A stretch of 39,547 nucleotides of DNA, from the NCBI RefSeq assembly GCF_006542765.1, contig NZ_SKCD01000040.1:1-39547 (forward strand), in the 5' to 3' direction. Below are positions 32,798 to 39,547 of the stretch, in pieces; position 1 is the stretch's first letter; every line of letters begins with the position of its first letter. The stretch comes from Paenibacillus luteus (lineage in GTDB: Bacteria; Bacillota; Bacilli; Paenibacillales; Paenibacillaceae). The notes below the pieces were generated by a model that saw only the letters and a program-made list of their open reading frames with translations, made no database searches and was not told where the DNA came from. The translations under genes and the position numbers were made by a program.

Positions 32798-33158
32798 CTA
32801 CTCACCCAATTTCAATGCTTGCAGCCAATCGTTTCGAATTAATAGCGCATGGTTGGTTTTTAGTCCTGTAATTTGCTCAATCAAATACATGTTACCATCC
32901 GATTCAGTAGCTAAATGCCAAACTATCGGGTATTCATCTAGCAGCTCCTTGTATTCAGTACTGTACTGATCTATTAAATTTCCTATCGGAATGACTTGTC
33001 GGTCAGTTACCAATTGGGATTGGAATAAACTTAACATTCACAGGGCTGTTTTTATTAATCCATCGGGTCCATTGATTATTGTCTAATGTGCCTTCTTCAA
33101 CTGGCATATTTCCTCGATCTAAGCCTCTACTATTTTCGTCTCCTCCCTTACACTGATC
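32798..33158 (-). pseudogene. Remnant of a sugar ABC solute-binding protein
   Basis: Two fragments in different frames match the N-terminal third of Paenibacillus-type extracellular binding proteins. The first (33003-33158) starts at the lipoprotein cysteine region (CKGGDENSRGLDRGNMPVEE) and runs through TRWINKNSPVNVKFIPIP before a stop. The second (to 32798) has IDQYSTEYKELLDEYPIVWH and LIEQITGLKTNHALLIRNDW, ending after ALKLGE. About 40 residues are missing at the junction, the signal peptide is gone, and everything after about residue 175 of a normally 500-residue protein is lost, as are the permeases that usually accompany it. A dead gene next to its likely former regulator. Confidence 0.85.
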
Positions 33159-33160
33159 TT

Positions 33161-33399
33161 AGCAAAGCCAACCATTAAGGAACAATATCCATTTTTTAAC
33201 CTGCTTACAATTTTTAATAAAAGACAAAAGTTTTGGAAAATCGAATTGAGTACGGCTAGCCAATAAGTACTTTTTTCCAATTTCTACTCTTTTCGACCTT
33301 TTACATGTGCTGTTACGACGACAATCCTAACGATGGTCATTTAAAACTTCACGTGCGCCTTGAATTTGTTATCAAGAAGGTGGTAATAGACCAAAAATA
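33161..33399. other. Gene-free AT-rich region beside decayed genes
   Basis: No coding frame is supported. The region lies between the binding-protein remnant and the stalk-protein terminator and may hold unrecognisable remains of the lost signal peptide and promoter. Confidence 0.4.
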
Positions 33400-33452
33400 A
33401 AAATGACGCTGCTAGGATACTCTCCTTAGCACCGCCATTTTTTTGTTTTTCC
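33400..33452. terminator. Terminator after the stalk-protein gene
   Basis: On the minus strand AATGGCGGTGCTAAGGA pairs with TCCTAGCAGCGTCATT with three mismatches and is followed by TTTTATTTTT. The plus strand ends in T7, so it can work both ways. Confidence 0.8.
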
Positions 33453-33508
33453 GAATTGTTTATTTAACGTTCTGTGCCGTCAATTGAGTAAAGCCTCTTG
33501 TAGGATAG

Positions 33509-33899
33509 TTATTTAAACTTGAAAACATTTTGAACAACGGTAAGATCCCACTGCTCAATGGTTGTGGTGTCATCAAGAGTCCAAGTTTGAACTGCTACTT
33601 TAACTTGAAATTCAGAAGGTTTCCCTTCTTCCACTTTCCAAATATCTACAGGCGCAATTCCATAGCTCTTAACACCAACCGTCTGCGTTTTCTGATCCCA
33701 AGTGACATCTGCACCAAGTGCTTTGGAAACAAAACTGATTGGTACCATGACGCGATTGTTAATCATTCGTGGTGCTACATCCGCTGCTACTGTTTTACCA
33801 TTGACAACAATTTTATTGCTTCGCTTGCGTAAGCTACGCCGAAAACCAAGCTCACTGACAGAAAAGTACACAATGCAGTGAGCAATACCTTTTTTTCAT
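33509..33899 (-). pseudogene. Copper-amine-oxidase-like stalk-domain protein, frameshifted in two A-runs
   Basis: The intact design is a secreted protein of about 130 residues: signal peptide, then a copper amine oxidase N-terminal-like (stalk) domain with KIVVNGKTVAADVAPRMINN, VMVPISFVSKALGADVTW and a short tail ending FKFK. A good start (ATG at 33899, AGGAG nine bases upstream) leads into M-K-K, but the signal sequence VLLTALCTFLSVSLVFGVAY lies one frame over because the A-run at 33890-33896 has seven A. The frame shifts again at the A4 run 33811-33814. Adding one A to each run restores one continuous protein. Either two true single-base deletions or homopolymer sequencing errors explain this. 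Confidence 0.75.
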
Positions 33900-34298
33900 A
33901 ATAAAAATCTCCTCTCAGTATAACCATATCCCAACTCATTTCCACACCCTACCGACACAATATTTTAAAAAAAGTTACTATTTCCCCCAAAAAATTTACG
34001 TTGAAAATGAAATACAGTTAAATTTACAGTTGGCCACCCTAACAGTCTATATCTTTATTTTCTGAGTCAGATCCTTTATTTTCTTTTGACAGCTGCAGCT
34101 GTTACCATACTCTTGGTGTGCAGTCTGAAGTAAGGCACGCGCGGTCATGAAACGAGCACATAACGAGCAATAGCCTCTGGAATAACTGTTTTTTTCTTAT
34201 ATTACCAACTTTTCCTAGATAGCGTCAAAAGCTTGTTCGCATGCTTTTTTCAATTTTTGAATACATTTATGTATTCGCTTAACAGGAGGACTCAAGTC
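33900..34298. other. Intergenic region upstream of the spoVB-like gene
   Basis: Two perfect palindromes are seen: ACAGCTGCAGCTGT (34089-34102), overlapping a TTGACA, and GAATACA-TTTA-TGTATTC (34259-34276), directly before the ribosome binding site of the next gene. Either could be regulatory. The frame extending the flippase upstream to 34233 lacks a ribosome binding site. Confidence 0.5.
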
Positions 34299-35849
34299 AT
34301 GTCACAACTCGGGCAATCGTTTATGAGAGGTACTTTGATTTTGTCTGTTGCTGCTTTCATCAATCGTATTCTCGGCTTTATCAGCGGTATGTATATTGCT
34401 CGCGTACTAGGCGCAGAGGGAATCGGCATCTTGATGATGGCGCATCCACTTGTCCCGCTCGTCATTACGATTACTGAGCTTGGATTACCGGTGGCAATTT
34501 CAAAGTTGGTCGCAGAAGCCCAGGCTCGTGGCGAAAGGATGAAAGTGAGGCGCATTCTGTATGTCTCGCTCGCTGTCACTGGCGTCTTGAGCGTAACTCT
34601 CACGACCATATCGTTACTTGGATCAGAGTGGATCGCGTCTATTCTGTTAAGTGACCAGCGGGCTTATTACGCCATGCTAGCGATTACGCCGATCGCACCG
34701 ATTATCGCAGTCTCAGCCGTATTAAAGGGGTATTTTCGGGGCATGCAGCAGATGAAGACCATTGCTGCTTCTGATGTGCTGGAGCATACGATTCAAATCG
34801 CTAGTGTGCTAGCGTTGGTACACCTATTGCTGCCTTACGGAATTGCTTATGCAGCTGCTGGTGCTATGGCTGCCTCGGTAGTCAGCGAAGCAATAAGCCT
34901 CTTATTTCTGATGACAAGCTACAAGCTATATGGTGAATCCAAGGTATCGGGCGAGACTTGGGCGAGCCATCTGAAACATGGAAAAAGCACACTCCGCGAG
35001 CTTCTGCAAATCGGACTCCCAACGACTGGTCATGGTGTCATTCATTCGTTATACAATGCCTTCCAGCCTCTTCTTATTACAACCAGCTTGGGCCTGTACG
35101 GCATCGGCACAGCTTTAGCCACGAAGCAATTCGGTCTGCTGGCCGGCTATGTGTTTCCGCTATTGTTCATGCCAAGCTTTATCACGCAATCCTTATCGAC
35201 TGCTCTTATTCCCGCGATTGGTGAGGCCTCGGTGAACAAGAATAGTCTGCTTATACATGAGAGGATGAATCAGGCTATGGTATTAGGACTTCTAATCGGT
35301 GCGCCAGCTACAGTTATCCTGTACGAATGGGCAACTCCACTAACGACACTAGTCTATAATGCGCCTGAAGCAGGACTACTTTTAAAAATACTTGCCCCGA
35401 TGTTTTTTCTGCATTATTTCGATGCCCCACTTCATGCGATCCTACTTGGTCTCGGCCGCGCGAATGCTGCATTATGGAATTACGTAATAACGACTGTATT
35501 CAAGGGTGTCTCGGTCTTTGTGTTAGGCAGTCAATTAGGAATCATTGGCGTTGCATTGGGCATCGGAATTGGCATATTAGTGCAAACAATTTTGAACTTT
35601 TTTTCTATCTCGAGTTCGATCGGATTTTATGGGAGTATTCGTCCTTATATCAAGGTTGGGATCTGCATGATGCTAATGGCAATATGTGGGCACTTGATCT
35701 ATAACCATTTAGCCAGCCATGGTATGCCGCAGTTATGGTGCGTATCCATTTCAATCGTCTGTTCGTTGTTTATTTATTTCGCTGCTCTATTCGTGACCGG
35801 TACGTTGAATTGGAAAAGCACACGTCATAGATTTTCAATTCCATGGTAA
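34299..35849 (+). CDS. spoVB: Polysaccharide flippase, SpoVB/MurJ-like (MOP superfamily)
   Basis: A 516-residue membrane protein with about 14 helices of the MviN/MATE-like MOP exporter superfamily. The N-terminus MSQLGQSFMRGTLILSVAAF followed by INRILGFISGMYIARVLGAEGIGI is typical of SpoVB-type proteins, as are GLPVAISKLVAEA and LKGYFRGMQQM. Members flip lipid-linked sugar precursors; SpoVB is needed for spore cortex formation in Bacillus. Whether this is the sporulation paralogue or a wall/polysaccharide one is inferred. I chose the ATG at 34299 because AGGAGG lies nine bases upstream; the frame to 34233 gives an unlikely N-terminus. It is monocistronic. Confidence 0.85.
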   Translation: MSQLGQSFMRGTLILSVAAFINRILGFISGMYIARVLGAEGIGILMMAHPLVPLVITITELGLPVAISKLVAEAQARGERMKVRRILYVSLAVTGVLSVTLTTISLLGSEWIASILLSDQRAYYAMLAITPIAPIIAVSAVLKGYFRGMQQMKTIAASDVLEHTIQIASVLALVHLLLPYGIAYAAAGAMAASVVSEAISLLFLMTSYKLYGESKVSGETWASHLKHGKSTLRELLQIGLPTTGHGVIHSLYNAFQPLLITTSLGLYGIGTALATKQFGLLAGYVFPLLFMPSFITQSLSTALIPAIGEASVNKNSLLIHERMNQAMVLGLLIGAPATVILYEWATPLTTLVYNAPEAGLLLKILAPMFFLHYFDAPLHAILLGLGRANAALWNYVITTVFKGVSVFVLGSQLGIIGVALGIGIGILVQTILNFFSISSSIGFYGSIRPYIKVGICMMLMAICGHLIYNHLASHGMPQLWCVSISIVCSLFIYFAALFVTGTLNWKSTRHRFSIPW

Positions 35850-35915
35850 GAAAAAAGCAGTCATGTAAACACCACCCTTGCCGCCGCCTCGTTGCGGCTC
35901 GTTACAGGCCAAGCA

Positions 35916-35944
35916 CAAAAAAGAGCCGCTCATCTAAGCGGCTC
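35916..35944 (-). terminator. Hairpin with minus-strand T-run
   Basis: GAGCCGCT (35923-35930) pairs with AGCGGCTC (35937-35944) and is followed by at least six T on the minus strand. No minus-strand gene ends here, so it may be a relic, or act weakly as the plus-strand terminator of the flippase gene. Confidence 0.6.
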
Positions 35945-35970
35945 CACCTAGTCTAGCGTGGTGAAGTGGA

Positions 35971-37027
35971 GTGCTGCCTATCGCGCTAGTGCTCGTGTTT
36001 CTAGCTATTATGATTGGAACAACACTTCCCGAGGAAAGTTCTCCTGCTCAACTGGTGTCCACACCGCCGACGGATGAACAGATTCTACAGCTCATAAACG
36101 ATACTTCTCCCAGCTTAAATCCGGAAATCATATATAAGGAACAACTTGATGATCATCAAATGCTTATTTTTACAAGTATTGTCCAATCTGAAGAGTCCGT
36201 CATGACATGGGAAGCAGGATTGCTAGATTGGACTGAGGACAGCATGTCTTAGTCCGTTCAGGGACACTTGGAGGTCCCATTGCTCTCTGAGCTCGACTAC
36301 GGAACTTTAGCTGTCGAGGGAATAAATGAGGCATTTAATTATTCGTTTATTCCCTTCAACAAAGAAGCGCCTTCCTTGCTCGTATTTGGCGCCTCAATAG
36401 ATCCCGATGTCGATGCCATTTGGATGACTGACCCTTCAAAGAGTGTGTATACCGCCAAATTGATCCGCCAAGCACATGGCGCCTATACGCTCTGGTTCAT
36501 GCCGCTGCCAAGCATCAGACGAATCATCCTATCAGCTGCATGCGGCAGATTCGGCATCTGCAATTGGGCCGATCAATTTTGAGGACCATGAAATACCGCT
36601 GTACAGAAAGCTGGACATGTCTACGTTCAGACCCGAGGATATCCATATCCCTTTACAGTTAGCCGAAGATCCATCCGATGAAAATCCGATAGGTGAGCTG
36701 CTTCATACGTGGGCAACCGAAACATCTTATGGGATTTCAATTAGAGCGGAATATCAATTAAAGGATGGTAAAACTCAGTTTTGGATCTCACAGTCAAGTG
36801 GAGAGCATCCGAATCCTGGGGAGATTTTGAATAACTTAAAATCCAACTTCCCAGCTGAAACTCTTACGGAGACCACCATCAACGGCCATAAAGCGCTAAT
36901 TGAGCAAAATGAAATACGCGGGCAAATCTTTATCGTAACCGAGCATTACTTTTATTCCGTGGCTTCTACTTATTCCATCGATATGGAAATCTTATTGTCT
37001 GCCGCTAAACAAATTAAGCTGCATTAG
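35971..37027 (+). pseudogene. Broken membrane-anchored protein of unknown family
   Basis: Three open stretches belong to one former gene. The first (35971-36252) starts with a hydrophobic anchor LPIALVLVFLAIMIGTTLPE and ends at a TAG. The same frame continues after the stop (from about 36253) with LEVPLLSELDYGTLAVEGIN and IDPDVDAIWMTDPS. Near 36500-36515 the sense frame jumps by one base to SDESSYQLHAADSASAIGP and runs to KQIKLH at 37027. The start also lacks a ribosome binding site, so the N-terminus appears lost. The last 170 residues look like an extracellular domain resembling DUF4367-type C-termini, a weak guess. It ends in front of a strong terminator, so transcription may persist. Confidence 0.75.
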
Positions 37028-37035
37028 CAGCGCTA

Positions 37036-37094
37036 GGCAAGCAGGGCGGGTTCTACGGTTAGCCTTCCGTTGAACCCGCCCTGCTTGCCTTTTT
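37036..37094 (+). terminator. Strong terminator after the broken gene
   Basis: A perfect 18-bp stem joins GGCAAGCAGGGCGGGTTC (37036-37053) with its complement (37072-37089) and is followed by T5. It also faces the convergent CDF gene. Confidence 0.93.
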
Positions 37095-37128
37095 ATGACC
37101 TAACCTGTCAGCAAGGTTCTGCCCGGCA

Positions 37129-38034
37129 TCATTCAGCCGATTTATGATCTTTATACCATGGATTTAAATGAATAAGAACCTCTTCGACATTCGGAACTTC
37201 ATCCATAATGACCTGTTTTATTTTTCGTGAAATGTCATGGCCCTCCTGCACACTAAGCTCCGCTGGAATGCCTACCCGCACATCTACAATCATATAGTGG
37301 CCATGCTCGCGCGCCCGAATGCGGTCAATTCGTTTCACTTCCGGAATGGATTGCACCAGCTGCATGATTTCCTCCATCCGGTCCTCGTCTATATTTTTCT
37401 CCATTAATACGTCAATGGAAGAGCGGCCCATATGGATCGCCAGTTTCAGGACGAAATAAGCGACAATGATTCCTGCTACGGGATCGCCGTATTTCAGAAT
37501 TTGAATATTGTAATGGTCGCCAAGCATAGCGAGCGCAATCCCGATTACTGCTGCAAGCGACGCATATACATCAGCCAAATGGTCATAGGCCGTTGCGATT
37601 AAGCCGCTGCTGTTCGCTTTTTTGCCAATGCGCATCGTATAAATATACAGCCATTGCTTCCATACGAGCGAAATCGCTGCCGTCCCGAGAACAAGCAGTG
37701 TAGCCGTATGAGGCGGCTCCATGAGCGCCATAACCGAGTGGTACCCCATATAAACGGCAGCGAGCACCAAAATGATCGCAATGAACCCTGCACCGATAAC
37801 CTCCGCTTTACCATGTCCATAGGGATGGTCTTTGTCCGGCGGCCGCTTGGAAATGACCATCGATATTAATGCTGCTGCGCTTGCAAACACGTCTCCCGCA
37901 TTATGTACGCCATCTGCAATGAGCACCTGACTGTTAAATAGCAAACCCACAATAAGCTTTAGTGCCGTTAAAATAATGTTGCTGATTAGGCTAATCCATA
38001 TCGCAAAAGCCGATTGTTTGTTTGTTGCTTCCAT
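37129..38034 (-). CDS. Cation diffusion facilitator (CDF) metal exporter
   Basis: A 301-residue inner-membrane CDF transporter with six helices (to about residue 205) and a C-terminal cytoplasmic ferredoxin-like domain. It exchanges a divalent metal for protons. Family motifs include IADGVHNAGD in helix 2, PPDKDHPYGHGKAE after it and YDHLADVYAS in helix 5. The metal site residues are therefore H-N-A-G-D and D-H-L-A-D: the helix-5 site has Asp where zinc transporters such as YiiP have His. This resembles the Bacillus MneP/MneS manganese exporters, so manganese is a reasonable guess. GGAGG lies 12-13 bases upstream, a little far. The gene is alone, and an 18-bp palindrome lies near its promoter. 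Confidence 0.9.
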   Translation of the reverse strand: MEATNKQSAFAIWISLISNIILTALKLIVGLLFNSQVLIADGVHNAGDVFASAAALISMVISKRPPDKDHPYGHGKAEVIGAGFIAIILVLAAVYMGYHSVMALMEPPHTATLLVLGTAAISLVWKQWLYIYTMRIGKKANSSGLIATAYDHLADVYASLAAVIGIALAMLGDHYNIQILKYGDPVAGIIVAYFVLKLAIHMGRSSIDVLMEKNIDEDRMEEIMQLVQSIPEVKRIDRIRAREHGHYMIVDVRVGIPAELSVQEGHDISRKIKQVIMDEVPNVEEVLIHLNPWYKDHKSAE

Positions 38035-38304
38035 AAGTGTCGTTCGTCCTCCAGCACGGGTTGAATAATTTTATAATGAAGCCAGAATACTGCTATTCTG
38101 ATCCATCTCTCACTTCAAAGGTACCGTGCCATTATACAAAACGAAATTCGTGTGGGTCTAGAGAAACAGTCTTGCCCCGCGTAAGAAGTCTTAATGCACG
38201 CCAATAGAGTTTGGGCAGACTAACTATGTTGCCCTTGTGAAAAAAAGCTCATAACCTGCTTTGCAACAACGTTTTCTCCAAAGCAAGCTACACACTCGCG
38301 CAGC
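38035..38304. other. Intergenic region upstream of the CDF gene
   Basis: CAGAATA-CTGC-TATTCTG (38083-38100) is a perfect 7-bp inverted repeat. On the minus strand it lies just upstream of a TATAAA -10 candidate (about 38069-38074), so it is placed as an operator might be. Nothing resembling a yybP-ykoY manganese riboswitch was recognised. Confidence 0.5.
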
Positions 38305-38332
38305 AAAAACCGCCACTTGGCATCAGTGGCGG
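38305..38332 (-). terminator. Terminator of the CCCG-motif gene
   Basis: CCGCCACT (38310-38317) and AGTGGCGG (38325-38332) form a perfect stem followed by five T on the minus strand. Confidence 0.85.
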
Positions 38333-38442
38333 CCTTTGTTTCGCTGCTAGAAAAATAAAACTCCAACTCTTCACTTTAGATGAATGTAGTAAATGCGGAG
38401 AAGGCTTGGCTTCAATCGCTATTGTGACCTATCGGTGAAAAA

Positions 38443-39069
38443 TCATGATGCTTTTAATTGAAACCACTCACAATATTTTATAAATAAAATATCCAATAAG
38501 CTGTTGTCAATCATCGCTAATGCCTGAGTCAAAGGGTACTTAAAAAACTCAATTAAATCAGTTTCTATGCCACGAAGCTTATTGATCAGTACATCATGCT
38601 CGAACTCTATAAAATACATGGCTTGTTTTTCATGTTCCGTAGGCTGTTTTTGCTTGTATATGCCAAAATAATCGTCTGACCAAATCCTTACCGAGCCATT
38701 CAAATATTCAGTCGTAGGAAGAGGATCATGGCCGAGCCAGACACCCTTCTTATTTGATACCGCATCGCTGACTTCTCTCCATTGCTCCAATCCGCAACAA
38801 CAGCTAGGAAGGATTCTCTTATTGTTGCCTTCAAAAGCAATGCCACCGCTCATCGCCACTTTCTCTTGAACGATCAACTGTTGAACAACCTCATGAGGTT
38901 CTACATTTATATCTAAATGATTATAGCCACATAGCAGAGTAAGAAAAAGAACAACATCTTCCACACTTGAGTTTTTGGATAAATAGATGGTTTCTTTCCG
39001 TTCTGCTTCAGGCAGCCACAACGGTATTTCGTAATAGGGATCTATAATTACAGCCTGTACATGTGACAT
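38443..39069 (-). CDS. Hypothetical protein with ILPSCCCGLEQWRE motif
   Basis: A 208-residue cytoplasmic protein with no signal peptide or membrane helix. The most distinctive part is ILPSCCCGLEQWREV near residue 86, followed by WLGHDPLPTTEY and VRIWSDD. Similar blocks recall uncharacterised Bacillus/Paenibacillus proteins sometimes found near immunity or toxin genes, but I cannot name a family with confidence. Three consecutive cysteines could bind metal or be structural. I chose the ATG at 39069 because AAAGGGGG lies six bases upstream; the earlier ATG at 39075 touches the box. It is monocistronic with its own terminator. Confidence 0.75.
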   Translation of the reverse strand: MSHVQAVIIDPYYEIPLWLPEAERKETIYLSKNSSVEDVVLFLTLLCGYNHLDINVEPHEVVQQLIVQEKVAMSGGIAFEGNNKRILPSCCCGLEQWREVSDAVSNKKGVWLGHDPLPTTEYLNGSVRIWSDDYFGIYKQKQPTEHEKQAMYFIEFEHDVLINKLRGIETDLIEFFKYPLTQALAMIDNSLLDILFIKYCEWFQLKAS

Positions 39070-39424
39070 CGTCATCCCCCTTTTTGAACGCAGCTATGGG
39101 TGCAATTCTCGCCTAATTCCTATAAAATTCCCGCTATTCTCCACTTATAGAACCCCGGCCAAAGCGAGCATCACCTTGGCTTGGGGACCTTAGAAAACAA
39201 AGTATTAGACTGCCGTTGTTGAACTAACGTTCTTCGTTAGGGAGCTTACATTCCTATCCTTTGGCTTCAGAATGAGGTACAACTGAAACAAAATATTTTA
39301 AGTTCTTCCTTCTAAGTTGTTTTACGAAATAATCGTTGAGTCCATTACTGATGTTATATCAATGATAATTTTCTTTCCTAGATGAGTCTGGAAGAGTTTA
39401 TCCCTCCACATTGAAGATACACTA
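39070..39424. other. Intergenic region up to the insertion sequence
   Basis: It must hold the promoter of the CCCG-motif gene. A 6-bp hairpin CTAACG/CGTTAG at about 39223-39239 sits in a sequence (TTGTTGAACTAACG) that looks like a short intergenic repeat of this genus, from memory only. No gene is supported. Confidence 0.4.
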
Positions 39425-39547
39425 GGACGTGTCTGAAAACTAAATGATTTTGTAGTATAATTTGAGAAAAACGATTGGAGCATCCACCATGATTCAAAGA
39501 AGGTATGAACTAAGTGATGAACAATGGGAACAAATTAAGGATATGTT
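39425..39547 (+). mobile_element. Left end of an IS5-type insertion sequence (cut by the window edge)
   Basis: The presumed left terminal repeat starts GGACGTGTCTGAAAACT at about 39425. A TATAAT -10 (39456-39461) and a TTGGAG ribosome binding site precede the transposase start. The right end is outside the window. Confidence 0.75.
39489..39547 (+). CDS. IS5 family transposase, N-terminal fragment
   Basis: The 19 complete codons encode MIQRRYELSDEQWEQIKDM. This is the usual opening of IS5-family (DUF4096-type) transposases, where Y-E-L-S/T-D-E-Q-W-E-x-I is conserved. TTGGAG lies eight bases before the ATG. The catalytic DDE residues lie beyond the window, so whether the element is intact cannot be judged. 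Confidence 0.82.
   Translation, partial: MIQRRYELSDEQWEQIKDM

Noticed and set aside
38035..38304. Manganese riboswitch (yybP-ykoY) upstream of the CDF gene
   Set aside because: None of the conserved junction sequences could be found, only a simple palindrome.

Overview
The window reads as chromosomal DNA of a spore-forming, carbohydrate-degrading Firmicute, most likely Paenibacillus or a close relative. This rests on an SLH surface protein, a SpoVB-type flippase, a YesN-type response regulator, a membrane-bound AraC regulator, CUT1 sugar ABC genes, several glycoside hydrolases, purine-rich ribosome binding sites and CcpA (cre) boxes. No rRNA, tRNA, CRISPR array or phage module was seen.

Left part (1-12050). 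An SLH protein has a C-terminal half of different base composition. It is followed by a two-gene minus-strand unit: a multidomain DNA-binding protein (zinc finger, LuxR-like HTH, DUF2087, GIY-YIG-like) and an MFS transporter. The regulator's promoter is framed by a perfect inverted repeat. A lactonase and an Fsr-type MFS exporter come next. Divergent from them lies a LytTR regulator whose promoter carries a perfect cre match. Then come an aldose-1-epimerase-like gene, an 840-nt gene-free stretch with a 123-nt tandem repeat, a secreted BNR-propeller protein, and a coupled pair (coiled-coil membrane protein plus AIM24-like protein).

Middle (12050-25400). LacZ (GH2) is followed upstream by a highly structured RNA/terminator element and an ABC exporter. 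The centrepiece is a divergent beta-mannan oligosaccharide locus. On the minus strand are solute-binding lipoprotein, two permeases and a YesN-type response regulator with no kinase beside it. On the plus strand are GH113, an AGE-family (cellobiose-type) 2-epimerase and a GH130 phosphorylase. The inferred pathway is import of manno-oligosaccharides, cleavage to mannobiose, epimerisation to mannosyl-glucose, and phosphorolysis to mannose-1-phosphate plus glucose. The intergenic region holds a near-perfect cre and a 14-bp palindrome just after a candidate -10.

Right part (25400-39547). Three tiny genes, two of them previously too small to be obvious, are followed by a secreted GH10 xylanase carrying both a cohesin-like and a dockerin domain, and by a membrane-bound AraC-type regulator. 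Beyond it is a zone of gene decay: a deleted solute-binding-protein remnant, a copper-amine-oxidase-like stalk protein with frameshifts in two A-runs, and a broken membrane-anchored protein. Intact genes in this part are spoVB-like, a CDF metal exporter and an unknown protein with a CCCG motif. The window ends inside an IS5-type insertion sequence.
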